From Sipunculus nudus (lineage: Eukaryota > Annelida > Sipuncula > Golfingiida > Sipunculidae): 64,000 bases of DNA. The notes beneath the pieces are model-generated. The model was not told where the DNA came from, searched no databases, and worked only from the letters and a program-made list of their open reading frames with translations. The stretch covers positions 50,887,812-50,951,811 of the forward strand of contig CM049314.1 in NCBI GenBank assembly GCA_026874595.1. Direction: 5' to 3'. Shown here piece by piece: positions 32,225-45,125 of the stretch (the stretch's first letter is position 1; every line of letters starts with the position of its first letter). The position numbers and the translations under genes were made by a program.

Positions 32225-33042
32225 ATGCTCCCCAGGCTGTTGGCATAATTTTAGATGTCCCCTAAATCTCCTACCATACCGAAAATTGGGTCATTAGGAC
32301 TTCGTTCCTTCGAGATATTAAGGAAAAACCTCTGTTTTCCATAAAAAAAGCCATTGTTACACTTCAAGGCTGCCTAATATCAAAACCACTGATCTGTTTT
32401 TGATCATATTTAGTATTCACATTCTTTCATACATTTTCTATGAACATACCAAAAATTAGGTCACTACTAGAAGGCTTCCCCTCTGCCCTGCACTCCCCCC
32501 CCCCCCCCCCCCCCCCCCCCCGATAGTGCATAAACTAGATGAATGTTATTATTTTCTGTATTTGATTCATTCTTATTCTAGGCTATGCTACATTTTAGAT
32601 TTTGTATTGTACCACCAGGGTTACAATGATTAAAGTGTACATTTAATTGTGTCCACAAAGTGGTATATTGCTATGAAAGTGTGGATGTTCATCAGATAAG
32701 TAATTCCTTACTTCAGAAGAGTAAAAACTTTATCAGGTGTGAAATTGACTATTAATTCCAGTAATAAATTAAAACTGGGATAGTAATTAGCACAATGATA
32801 TTGTTTGTCCCTCATTCAACCAACAGTGTGTATACTTTATTTGAAAAGATGTTTTATTTTATCAAATTTACTGAATCTTTTATTTTATTTTGGTGAATAA
32901 AATTAAGCATGTACTGAAAACTCCAATGTGCAAAACTTTTTAATAGTGATTCAAGGAATATTTTTGTAGATGCCATGTTGTGGCATTATTTTCTTTTAAA
33001 TTCAGTTTTCATATGCATCACAGTATTTCAAAACTGTTACTG
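32225..33042 (+). repeat. Family I copy lacking its head
   Basis: Starts within the body (TTAGATGTCCCC..., shared with 29694 and 50140), includes a long poly-C run at 32497-32521, and matches 20940-22860 in inverse orientation through 32990. It stops where the next head starts at 33043. Confidence 0.65.
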
Positions 33043-35322
33043 TTTTTTAGCTCAGCTGACTTTAAGTCATGCTGGGCTATAGCGATGGGTCTTTGTCCGG
33101 CGTCCTTCCGTCTGTCCGTCCGGCCGGCCGTCCGGCCGTTAGCAGGGCACAAATTGTAACCGTAGGGGCTAGGGCCATGAACCCTATGCAGTCTTAGAGG
33201 ATCTAAAAAGATCTCCTTGCAAACCTGAAATTAGGTCACTGCGACCTATATTCTCGAAGTTATGGGGTGTGTTTGCACCCCCCAGAAATACTTCTTTTAG
33301 CCAAAATTTTCATCCAAAACCTTCCATCTTTCACATACAGCTCACCTACCAACAGGGGAAGAACCATAATTATTTTGAGGTCACAAGGTCAAAGGTCAAG
33401 GTCACAGAACCAACTTCTTTGAAAAGCCTCAGGATGCATTTTAAGCCAAACCTTTCATCCCAATTCTTTGATCTTTCACATATAGCTCACCTACTAAGTG
33501 GGAGAAGAATCCTATAGATGTTGAGGTCACAAGGTCAAAGGTCAGGGTCACAGGATCCACTTCTTTGAAAAGGTTGTGGACACATTTCAAGCTAGACCTT
33601 TCATTCCAAACCTTTCAGCACTGATATCGCTTCTCTGCCAACAGGGGAAAAGACCTGTTGATTTTGAGGTCAAAGGTCAAGTTCACAGCACCCTCTTCTT
33701 GCGTGGAGTCATTTTAAGGCAAACTTTTCAATCTATACTTTCCATCTGTCATATATGGCTTGCCTACCAATAGGAGAAGAAGCCTATTGATGTTGAGTTC
33801 AAAAGGTCAAAGGTCAAGGTCACAATATTGTTCTAAATGCTTGTGAACATATTTCAAGTGAAACTGTTCAACCCAAACCTTCAGTCTTTCACATATGCCA
33901 CATCTATGCATCACTGAATTTGATTAAAACTTCATATTTATGGGTCTTTTTGCATGAAGAAATAACTAATTGATTTTGAGGTCAGCTGGTCAGGAGGTTA
34001 AAGGTTGCAGGTCTAAGTTATTCACTCATTGGTTGCCAAGTAATTACACCCTGCCCGATGTAAGTGGTAAGTAGTTACCCATCATTTAGAAAGAATCCAG
34101 TTGATATGTGGGCAAAAGGCCAAGGTCATAGGTCAGGGATGTTCACAATAACTTATTTTGTAGACCATCTCTATTTTTCTTGTTTTCTTGTATATATAAC
34201 CATGGCACTCACAACTGGTACATGTCACTATGAGCCCATAATTGTTAGTGACACTTGTGATATATGACTCCCTTTTGTATCAGCTCATGGAGTGATAAGG
34301 ATATATCATTAGTGCATAACAAAAACACTGTTGCTGGAATGCTTTGGCCAGGCATTAAGACTATGAGAGTTAAGTGTTAAGGTTTAGCTACTGATTTATA
34401 AAATGATGGGAACATTTTGCAGTTTATTTCATGGAATCATAGCAATAAACTTAGTTTTCTAGATATCTGAATATTATTATACAAATCATCAGATATACCA
34501 GCAAGTGTTTGTTCTGATAATATGTGGGTCTTTACCTGGATTTAGGATGGCTTTATTTGATTACAAGACTTTTAGTGATGCTTTCTGCATTTCTTTTCTT
34601 TTAGGTCTTGCAGTTTACCTACCCTGCTGACCCCATAGAATAGTAAGCTGATAATAAAAACAAATTGGACTTGCACTTTTTACATTTGCATGTCCATAAA
34701 TCTGATATGAGAGCTCTCCAACCTGATCATGCCTTTTGAATTGTTTTTGACATTCATAACTGTTACATTCTTCGAAGCAATTGCTACAAGTTTAGTGTCT
34801 TATTGGAGGATGTGTGATATCAAATGTCAGACTTGTCAGAAAACCATTATGTCTGCCAGGTAGCCATTTCAGAAATCCTTTTGCCAGGGCAGTTTCAGTG
34901 ATTTTTTTATGATGTTTGGTCCCTTTTAGAGGATGTTTGTTGTTCAATTTCCGACCTGTCAGAAATCCAATATGGCCACCAGGAAGCCATCTTTAAATTC
35001 CTTTTGAACATATTATCTCAAGAACTATTAAAGTGTATGCAGTGGGATGTATATTAATGTTATCTTGCATTGGGTCAAAGATTTCTTAATAAATATGACC
35101 ATCATTTATGAAAGCTCAGTACAGTTGACTTGTATTGAATAAAAATTAATATGGAAGCACCCGTTTCACAATAATTCTTGCATGGATTTCCTTGATCTTT
35201 TGCTATATTTTGATCTTAAGTGTGGCCTGTGTGGTATTCCTTTTGAGACTGACAGGTATCGAGCAAGCTGTAGGATTAGTTCCTGATAGCTCAACAACCA
35301 TACATTTTGCCTCAGACCATCA

Positions 35323-37151
35323 TTGTGCCGCAGAAAAACCTTGTGAGTGGGTTAACTCAAAAAATATTTCACTGATTTTTTTCAAACTTTACATTTGTAT
35401 AGATAAAGGTAAGGGGATGAAGCCTATTTAAAATGGGGTCATGACCTATGCTAGGAGAATGACCTTGACCTTGAATAGGTCCATTATTGCTGAAAATAAC
35501 ACAAATTCTTAAATATCTCAAGTAAACTTGCATGGACTGGTCTAAAAATTAAGGTGACCGAAGATCTAGGATAGCCTTGTGATATACCAGAAACTGGTGG
35601 CGCCACCTATTATCCTTTTCTTGTTTTTACGCATTTTAATACCCCCATAATTGCCACTTGACAGTACTGTAAGCATTATAAGTCAAAAACTAATGGACAG
35701 ATTTCTTTCATATTATGCACATGTAGAGAGATGGGCTATGGGATGAGGTCTGTTTACATTTGGGTCATGACCTTTACCATGAGAGTGGCCTTGACCTTTA
35801 ATGTGTCCATATTTGGTGAAAATCGCACACCTCTTATGATATCTCCAGTGTTGGTAGCCATATGGATTTCAAACGTGACTTATGTATGGCCCACTACTAA
35901 AGTAAGAACCCTATAGGTTCTAGGGTCATGAGGTCTAAGGTCAAGGTCACTGGACTTGCATCTTACAAGATACTTTGGATGCATTTTAAGCCAAACTTTC
36001 AAGGTCTATCATCTTGCACATATAGTTCATCTGCCAATAGAGGAAGACCCCTATCAATTTTGAGGTCACAAGGTCAAAGGTGAAGGTCACAGGAGCCATC
36101 TGTCCAAAAATTAGTTTCTGGATGATAATTCCTGCTTTTATTGATGTATGGATTTCAAACTTGACTTGTATATGACCCATTGGAAAAACAAGACCGAAAT
36201 TGATTTTGGGGTCATGAGGTCAAAGGTCAAGGTCACAGGACACATCTTTAAAAAGATTGTGGATGCATTTTCAGCCAAACAATTCATCTCAGACATTTCA
36301 TCTTGCACATATAGATCACCTGCCAAGAGTGGAAGACCCCTATCAATTTTGAGGTCACAAGGTCAAAGGTGAAGGTCACAGGAGCCATCTGTCCAAAAAT
36401 TAGTTTCTGGATGATAATTCCTGCTTTTATTGATGTATGGATTTCAAACTTGACTTGTATATGACCCATTGGAAAAACAAGACCGAAATTGATTTTGGGG
36501 TCATGAGGTCAAAGGTCAAGGTCACAGGACACATCTTCAAAAAGATGTGGATGCATTTTCAGCCAAACATTTCATCTCAGACATTTCATCTTGCACATAA
36601 AGTTCCCCTGCCAATAGAGGAAGACGCCTGTCAATTGTGAGGTCACAAGGTCAAAGGTGAAAGTCACAGGAGCCATATGTCCAAAAATTAGTTCCTGAGA
36701 TGATAATGCAAGCTTGGATTAATATATGGATTTCAAACCTGACTTATATATGGCCCATCAATAAATCTAGACCTCTATTGATTTATATATAAAAGTGGAT
36801 GATCAATATCAATTTTGGGGTCACAAGGTCAAAGGTCAAGGCCACAGGAGCCATCAAATTAGTTTCTGGATGATAATTCCTGCTTTTATTGATGTATAGA
36901 TTTCAAACTTGACTTATATATGTCCCATTGAAAAAGCAAGACCCCAATTGATTTTTGGGTCATGAGGTCAAAGGTCAAGGTCACAGGACCAACATCTTCA
37001 AAAAGATTGTGGATTGATAGATGGAAGAAACAATAATTGCTTGCCAAGTGTCAGTATATGCTGCTAAAAAATGGGGCCTATTCTTAAAGGGGGGTGGGGG
37101 GCCTACTATGTCTGGGGATACTCTGGCACCTGCGGTGCCAAGAATTATCTA
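35323..37151 (+). mobile_element. Family II element nested in family I
   Basis: Begins with the family II body (GCAGAAAAACCTTGTGAG...) without the 5' hairpin and ends ...CTACTATGTCTGGGGATACTCTG near 37127. The complete copy at 37703-39110 shows the missing head. It contains the three near-identical 289-bp units listed separately. Confidence 0.7.
36042..36640. repeat. Tandem 289-bp units inside family II
   Basis: GGAAGACCCCTATCAATTTT occurs at 36042 and 36331, and a diverged GGAAGACGCC occurs at 36619. The first two units look identical over about 200 bp, indicating a recent duplication or conversion. Confidence 0.9.
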
Positions 37152-37320
37152 GTTCACTATGTTTTAACCTGACATATATGATAAGAATTTATGGCAATGT
37201 AGAAAGTTTAAACAAAATTGGCATATAGGTTCTGCAACAATTTTACTAGTTGTGAATCACAGCCCATGATGTCACAGGTCATGCTTGGCAGCTGAGCGTC
37301 ATGACCCATGGGTCACTTGT

Positions 37321-37520
37321 CTTCATGACAGTCTTGTCAGAGTATTAGTTTGTAATCATATATTTAGAACTTTACTATAACCAAGTAGGAAGGCCCCTTT
37401 CCTCTTAGCTTCTCATATGCTTATATAAATGAAAAACATTACAATAGAATATTTTGCATATTTTGCATTTGGAAAAATTTCAAACTTCAGCTGAGCGCCA
37501 AGACCCATGGGTCCCTTGTT
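37321..37520 (+). repeat. Family I 3' tail fragment
   Basis: Follows the preceding tail directly and ends with its own CAGCTGAGCGCCAAGACCCA and GGGTCCCTTGT. Inverse of 20940-21140. Confidence 0.75.
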
Positions 37521-37702
37521 GTTAATTTCTCAACATGTTAAACTATGAGTAGGGCAGTCAGCCTAATTTTATTTTCATATATATATATATATATACTGTG
37601 GTTGGCTTCATATTCGCAGGGTGAAATATTCATAATTTTCACGAGGGTTTCATTTTCGCGATTTTCCGTAGAGAAACCTACACAAAGTACATAACAATTA
37701 TT

Positions 37703-39110
37703 GTATCCCCAGACAAAGTCGGGGGATACTATGTTTTCATACCGGTCCCCCCCGCCGTTGCCGCATATGAATCTTGTTGGCGCGATAACCCAAAAAATAT
37801 TTCACGGAACTTTACCAAACTTGGTATATGTATAGATATGGGTAAGAGGACGACGCCTATTTAAAATGAGGTCATGACCTTTACTAGGAGTGTCCTTGAC
37901 CTTGAATAGGTCCAATTTTGGGGAAAATCCCACAAATTCTTTAATATCTCAAGAAATCTTGCATGGATTTATCCCAAAATCAAGTTGATGGAAGATCATG
38001 GATAGGGTTGTCATGTTCCAGAAACTGGTGGCACCACCTAATTATTCTTTACTTGTTTTTGTGCCGTTTAATACCCCCAAAATTGCCACCTTACAGCATA
38101 GTGAGCATTATAAGTCAAAAACTAATGGACAGATTTCTTTTATATTATGCATATACATAGGTATGGGTTATGGGATGATGCTTATTTAAATTGGGGTCAT
38201 GACCTTTCCTATGGTAGTGGCCTTGACCTTGAATATTGCCATATATGGTGAAAATCACACACCTCTTATGATATCTCCAGTGTTGATAGCCATCTGGATT
38301 TCAAACATGACTTATGTATGTCCCACCACTAAAGTAAGAACCCTATAGGTTCTAGGGTCATGAGGTCAAAGGTCAAGGTCACTGGACTGGCATTTTAAAA
38401 GATACTGTGGATGCATTTTAAGCCATTCTTTCATCCTAGGTCTTCCAACTTGAATATATAGCTCACTTGCCAATAGTGGATGATCCATATAAATTTTGAG
38501 GTCAAAGGTCAAGGCCACAGGAGCTATCTGTCCAAAAATTCTGGATGATAAATCCTGCTTTTATTGATGTAATGATTTCAAAATTGACTTATATATGTCC
38601 CATTGAAAAAGCAAGACCCAAATTGATTTTGGGGTCATGAGGTCAAGGTCACAGGAAACCTCTTTAAAAAGATTGTGGATGCATTTTCAGCCAAACAATT
38701 CATCTCAGATCTTTCATCTTGCACATATAGTTCACCTACCAAGAGAGGAAGAACCCTATCAAATTTGAGGTCACTAGGTCAAAGGTGAAGGTCACAGGAG
38801 CAATGTCCAAAATTTAGTTTCTGGATGATAATTCCTGCTTTATTGATGTATAGATTTCAAACTTGACTTGTATATGTATCATTGGAAAAGCAAGACCCGA
38901 ATTGATTTTTAGGTCATGAGGTCAAAGGTCAAGGTCACAGGACACATCTTTAAAAAGATCAAGGTCACAGGACCAACATCTTCAACAAGATTGTGGATTG
39001 ATAGATGGAAGAAACAATAAATATGCCAAGTGTCAGTATATGCTGCTAAAAATGGGGGCCTATTCTTAAAGGGAGGGGGGGCTACTATGTCTGGGGATAC
39101 TCGGTCTAGT
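37703..39110 (+). mobile_element. Family II HINE-like element, complete
   Basis: Starts with the hairpin GTATCCCC-A-GAC-AAA-GTC-G-GGGGATAC (37703-37729) and ends CTATGTCTGGGGATAC (39085-39100), an inverted copy of the head, followed by TCGGTCTAGTT. The body carries tandem segments with GTCATGAGGTCAAAGGTCA and the CTGGTGGCACCACCTA module. No coding capacity. Upstream, 37600-37700 is a fragment of another repeat (TCATATTCGCAGGG...TTCGCGATTTTCC). Confidence 0.75.
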
Positions 39111-39228
39111 TATATCTGTTACCTAACATGTTCACAAGATCTTTAAAAAATGCATGCCGAGCTAAACTAACATCACACAAGGGAAATGCTTCCTGTAATA
39201 GAGGCAGATATACAAAGGTATTGGTATT

Positions 39229-39500
39229 TTTAGCGAACCTGTGAGCTTATGTGATGGTGCGGCGTCTGTATGTAACCCATACTATCTCAAAAATGGCAGG
39301 AGCTAGCATAAAAAAACTTTATACAAAAAATCAGTCATCTAAAAAAACACTTATCAGATTTTGTTTATTTTTTGGCTATCTGCATTTACTTAGGTTTTAT
39401 GGGGGAAAAGCTTAAAAACTTAAAAAATCTTCTCAGAAACTATCCTGCCAAATTGTCCAATATTACACAGAAATAATCCTAGAAACAACTTTTCTCAAGT
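39229..39500 (+). repeat. Family IV head fragment
   Basis: TTTTTAGCGAACCTGTGAGC followed by TTATGTGATGGTGCGGCGTC, shared with 44190 and 50437. The similarity fades near 39500. Confidence 0.65.
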
Positions 39501-40850
39501 TTGTGTGAAGGGGCATTTCACGGTATTTGCAACACAAAAGTAGGGGAAAAAAATTTATAAACATTTTGATCTAATTGAACAATAAGCTTTTATATTTTAA
39601 CACAGTACACATTTCAAGAGACTTATTTTAGGATATATTATTTCTAAACCACACTTTTTAAAAAAAATTGAAATTTCACTTCATGGACTGAACATATTTA
39701 AAATTGAATTAATTATCTAACCAAAACCACTCATTATTTAAGCATCAAACTGACAGTAACACAAGGGACTTAAATATTTATGCCATGTTAATGATAAATA
39801 ATTATCATTTATCATGCTTTATTTTTCTGTCATCACAGTATTTGTCCCATTCGCGACATTTCACATCAAAAAGTTTCAATATTTTTTTTTCAAAAAGGCT
39901 GTTTTTGACACAGACTCTTTGTTTCTCCTCCTAGGATGGAAGTATAAAATAACTGCAGGCTCATTTTTTAAATTTTGTTATGTAATTGAATAGTGATCAA
40001 TTTTAATTTGTCATGGACGGGACACAATGTCACAGACAACATGAAGGTATAAAACAATGAAGTGTTTATGGAACAGAACATGGTACAAATATTTACTGCA
40101 TATTAAAATGGCTTTAAAGACAAAGTTTGACAAAGAATATTAACTCTTTGCATTGGCTTAATAGTTAAACTCTGATAAAATAAACTTTTGTCATAAATGG
40201 CACATGACGTCACAGACAGGACAACATATATAAATCCTATCCATTGCATTACATGTTTTAACTAAAAGAAACATGCACACATCCACTAAATGGTCATAAT
40301 GCTATCATGGCTGAGCTGGGCTAAGATTGAGGACTCTTCACAGTCAATACAATTATTACACAAACAGTAGCAAAATCACATTTTCATGGTCAAAACCTCA
40401 ATATATTAATTGCTTATGGGTAATGTTTTTGCAAAAAAATAATCCAAACTTCTACTAGACTATGTTAAACTCTTAATTTATTTATTTATTTTTTGGAAAA
40501 TTTACATTTTACTATTAAAATTTGTATATGAACAACTCATATTGGTCTTTACTTCAGAAAGGGGACCCTGACAGCATTAAAATACTGAATTGTTTCTGTT
40601 TATGAAAATAACTTTTTTACAACATATTTTTTTCATATAATCATATTGTCAATTTTAAATCCCAGATGCAAAATTTTGCAGACTTAAGATAGGAAAAAAA
40701 TTCAAACTGCTTGAAATTGACTATAAATGGTTTTATTAGTACTTCATCCAACAAGAAGTTACAGTATTCAACAACTTGGACATTCATTCATCAGAGATGA
40801 ATACACCTCTTTCTCCATCATAGAGAAGTATGAACATGTGTGAAACACTT
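39501..40850. other. AT-rich intron sequence
   Basis: No defined element ends or genes. Poly-T and poly-A runs are frequent. Confidence 0.4.
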
Positions 40851-40851
40851 T

Positions 40852-43800
40852 TTAGCTCAGCTGACTGTAAAGCCCCTTTCACACAATCACTGATAGCATC
40901 ACGGATCATCGTTCCGGGATCATACGTGTTAACTCCGTCATCACCGTGTAAACTCTGTGCATCACCGTGTTAACACCCTGTTGCATCCATAGTGATCCTT
41001 GGCGCACCAGCATGTTCAGAGAAAAAATTAAACCTGCACAATTTTTCGTCCCGGAGTACACAGATGAAAAATCATCCGTATCACTCCATGTAGGCACTGT
41101 GTAACTCCGTGTAGCCACCGTATACATCCAGGAGTCACTGTGTAGCCATCGGGAGCTCCGTATTGAGACTGGCACTTTCCGGGTGCAGATTTAAGTTCTT
41201 TCTCCGATCATGCTGGTGCACCAAGTATCACTACGGATGCATCACGGTGTTAACACGGTGATGCCCAGTGTTACACGGCTATTCCGTAGATAACACGGAT
41301 GATTCCGAAACAATGCTCCGGGATTATCCGTGTTGCTATCCGTGAATATGTGACAGCCCCATTTACGAAATCGCACTGCTGTCCCCGTAACACCACGGAT
41401 TAAGGTCCGGGTTGATCCCTGTTGCTATCTGTGAATGTGTGAAAGGGGCTTAAGTCATCTGAGCTATAGCGATCACTCTTTGTCCGTCTGCCATCCGGCC
41501 GTCTGTCCGTTCACAAGGCACAAATAGTAACCACTGGACCTGGAATCTTCTTACTCTACATCCATAGAGGTCTGTGAAAAATCTACTTGTAAACCTGAAA
41601 TTAGGTCTCTGTTACCCATATTCTTCAAGCTATGGGACTCCAAAGTACCCCCCCCCCCCCCCCCCCCCAGAATAATGAAAAATTTGATACAAAAGCTCAA
41701 ATATCTGAACAACTAATGCATTGATCACCATAATTCTTTCCAGGGATATTGGTCATGGAGTGTTTCATCAGTTTCTGCAGACTGGTGGTGCCACCTGTAT
41801 TTTTTTATTTTTTACAATTTTTTTCACTCTATTTTTGAGACCTTAAAAGATGCCGTCATCTGATAATACGGCACAAATCGTAACGACCAGACCTAGAATC
41901 TTCTTTCTTGACATGCTGGGAGGCCCATGAAAAGTTTCCTTGGAAATGAATTAAGGTCTCTGTGACCCATATTTTCTGAGCTATGGGGCTTATAAGCACC
42001 CCTCAGAATAATTGTTATGGGCCCAGACATAATGCATTTTGTAAATAATCAGGAAAGAAATTTGATCACTTAACACAAAACATGTTTAAGCTAAGCACTT
42101 TTTTTCCAGTAATATAACTTTTATTAATCAAAATTAAACTGTATTCCCAAAATTAGATCAAAATCTTTTAAAATTTTTTTAAAAATTAGCAAAAATAAAT
42201 ATTTGTACTTTAAATTTTGCCCAACTTTATGGCACGTTTTTTTCCTGTAACTGCTGTGGATTTAATTTTCAAAGCATGTCTTTGTTAGTATTTCATCTGT
42301 TATGATGAAACCAGTTGATCAAAAACTGTAGATTTTATTTAAGTTTTCAAGCACCATGTCACATATTGTTTACATCAAACTAGTGTTATGCAGTTTGCTA
42401 GAGCTCAGCTCCCCAGCTTCAGCTCTTAAGTTCCTTAAATTTTGGCATACACTGAGATGTCTCCAAAGTCCCCTACCATGCCAAGAATTTGGTCACAAGG
42501 ACTTAATTCCTTTGAGATATTAATGTAAAACTTCATTTTTTCATTAAAAACCCATTGTTACACATATCAAAACCACTGATCTGACTTTGATCATATAAAA
42601 TATACAAATTTTTCTATACATTCGCTATGCACATGCCGGAAATGTCAGTATTGCATAATTGTTTTAAGTTATGAGCCCAATCATAATGCACTTTTTAAAA
42701 ATAAAAAAATATATTTACTCCCTTAACAAGAGGATTGCTGAAGCTAGAGATTCTTTGTCAGGGATGTAACATTATTTAATCAAGATACAATTGAATACCC
42801 AAAATTAGTTCTGAATATTTCAAATTTTATAAGTTATTAGTATAAATATAAAGTTAGTACCTGAAATTTTGCCCAACTTTTACCATGGTACATATGTTTC
42901 CTGAGAGCATTGTTGATATAATTTTCATATCATGCACACATAAGGATTTCAACTTTGTTGTTTAGAAAGCTGAAAAAATTGGCCAAAAATTGTAGCTTTT
43001 ATAAATGTTTTTATGAGATCATGTCAGACCCAGGCTCTCCCCAGCCCCTCTTCAGTCACCTGTATGATGGCCTTGTTGACCTTTCAGCAGATTATGCACG
43101 CTTGAGACAAGGCATACACTGGGGCAGCCAGGCAGCTTGTGGCCAGCCACAGTTGATCCAGTTGTCCAACCCAACTCATCTAGTAGTTGCTTTAACCAAC
43201 AACATAACAATAAACAATAAAATTATAATTTTTTATTGGTTTTTAATAACAAATTAAAGAAAAATTAATAAAAAAGGAATTTGTTAGTTGATGAGTAACA
43301 GGAAATTAACTCGCAGTTACTGATGATTTAAGAATCTTGTATGGATGGATAGAATGTCAATGTCAATGTTATTTCAAATAACACCATGCAGTCACCTATG
43401 GTATATTTCAGTTCAATTTGAATGATAAAAAAATAAATCATATTATTCATTACTAATCATTAGGGATCATATGAAGGAAATTAATGATAGACAAAGATGC
43501 AGTTGATAATATTAATCTAGATTCCTACTGTGTCTAGTGTGTAGATTGATGTGAAAGTGGTCCAAATTTTTTTTAAAAATATAATTAAAAGCCATAAAAC
43601 CAGGTACTTATGATCATTATTTAAATTTGTGAATTTTGTATATTCTGTATTCTCAACATCATTGTTTGGCTAAAACTGAATAAATACTAGACATGGTGAG
43701 AATGCTTTGCTAATGTATCTGAATACGAATATGAATATGTACTGCATTAAAAAATTTAATCGCATAAGAATGGGAATTCAGGTAAAAATGAAAGTATTTG

Positions 43801-44187
43801 AATACCAATGCAGATACTTTCAAAATGAATTCATGAATTCATTCATGAATATATTCTATAATATTATTTCAATAATCATTTCAGTAATATTTTATTTTTA
43901 AAATCATATGATTTTATTATTTTTTTTTTTCAATAAAAATTATATTGGCACAATATTTGTTATTAAATTTTAATAAATAGTTAAACTCTTTTATTATATG
44001 TGCTGCTTATAAGTTATATGGCCAAGTCAAAATCTGTGTGATAATAGCACTCCATTTGTTAATAAAATAAATGAAATCAATCCTCTTCCCTGTCTCCAAA
44101 GATACTATCAAAATCATACACCAACAACTCATAATAAACCTTATATTTATTACCACACAAAACCAGCATGTGCCTCTTTCCCAAATC
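40852..44187 (+). mobile_element. Family I element, long copy with Harbinger MITE in its head
   Basis: Head TTTTAGCTCAGCTGACTGTAA at 40852 is split by a MITE at 40871-41450 and resumes TAAGTCATCTGAGCTATAG. Tandem segments (ACCTAGAATCTTCTT at about 41887, a diverged copy at about 41540) and a poly-C run near 41650 follow. From about 42000 to 44187 it parallels 53930-56130 almost phrase by phrase. The tail is cut off by a family IV head at about 44190. Confidence 0.75.
40871..41450. mobile_element. PIF/Harbinger-like MITE
   Basis: A 580-bp element with inverted termini AGCCCCTTTCACACA and TGTGTGAAAGGGGCT, extended by GATAGCA on both sides. It is flanked by the 3-bp target duplication TAA (40868-40870 and 41451-41453). 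The uninterrupted family I head (for example 51855-51875, GACTGTAAGTCATC) shows the empty site. The core has many CACGGTGTTAACACGGTG-like inverted pieces. Non-coding. Confidence 0.85.
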
Positions 44188-44189
44188 AT

Positions 44190-45125
44190 ATTTTTAGCGA
44201 TCCTGTGAGCTTATGCGATGGCGCAGCATCGTCCGTCAGCCGTCCACCGTCCAGGGCTGGCTTTCCGCCATCCATGGCTGTTAGTCAGAAACTGTAGGAG
44301 CTAGCAGCTCCAAATTACATGCAAGAATTCGTCACATGTGAAACTTGGTGCCCTGGAGCTTATTATTGGGTATCTGCATTAATTTAGATTTTATAGAGAA
44401 AAAGCTTTAAAACCTTTAAAAATCTTCTTCTCTGAAACTGTCCAGCCAATTTGTCCAATATTTCACAAAAATGATCTCTGGAACAATCTCTCTCAAGTTT
44501 GTTCGAATGGTTCCAGTTCGGAGAATTTTGGCCAAGTTACAGGAGGTTGAACTTAGTCATCTGTCCAAAAAAGCACACTAAAATTAAAATCTCAGAAACG
44601 GCTCGAGCTGTAATCACCAAATTTTATACCAATGTTTGTCACATATGTCTTTTCTGATTTTGAGGTATTGGTGGCGCCACCTACATTGATGTGTTTTCAC
44701 AAGCGAAAATTTAATTTTAAACTCTTCTAGCTTATACACTGATTTATGATGAAACTGTTAAGCTGATTGGTTTGAACTTTACAAGAATTATTCTATGGTA
44801 GGGTTCTGCCAGTTTTATAAGAATAGATTGGGTAAATACAGTTTTGAAAAAAAATTGTAGCCAATTGAAAAAGGCTTTCTGTATTTGAAAACAGATTTGA
44901 GAACATGCTGAGTTTCAGCAGACAAGTCAAGAGGTCACTCAGTACAAACAGGTGGGGTCCAGACATCACCATGGCAACTGACCTGGCTCTGTCCAGTGTC
45001 TAGACAATGTGTCTAGACGTCTAGACACAGCGTCTAGACGTCTAGACACAATGTTTAGGTTCAGAATTCCCAGATTATTGGAACTATATCTTTCAACTGT
45101 TTGAAAAAACTTGGTTTGCATTTAA
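44190..45125 (+). repeat. Family IV copy
   Basis: Head TTTTTAGCGATCCTGTGAGC. The body has CTGTCCAGCCAATTTGTCC and a cluster of TCTAGA-centred palindromes at 44995-45055. Closely similar to 56170-56905. It passes into family III at about 45125. Confidence 0.7.

Larger units (their letters stand above)
33043..37320 (+). mobile_element. Family I element, long copy with nested family II
   Basis: Head TTTTTTAGCTCAGCTGAC at 33043, followed by GTCC/GGCC repeats. The body has repeated AGGTCA half-sites. The tail at 37290-37320 is AGCTGAGC...GACCCATGGGTCACTTGT. It is the sister of 46831-49191 in the same order, but is interrupted at about 35323-37151 by a family II element; the sister is continuous across that point. 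Confidence 0.8.

Noticed and set aside
33370-39000. GTCAAGGTCA repeats as bacterial-type operators or origin iterons
   Set aside because: They are part of interspersed eukaryotic repeats, and the gene structure shows spliceosomal introns.
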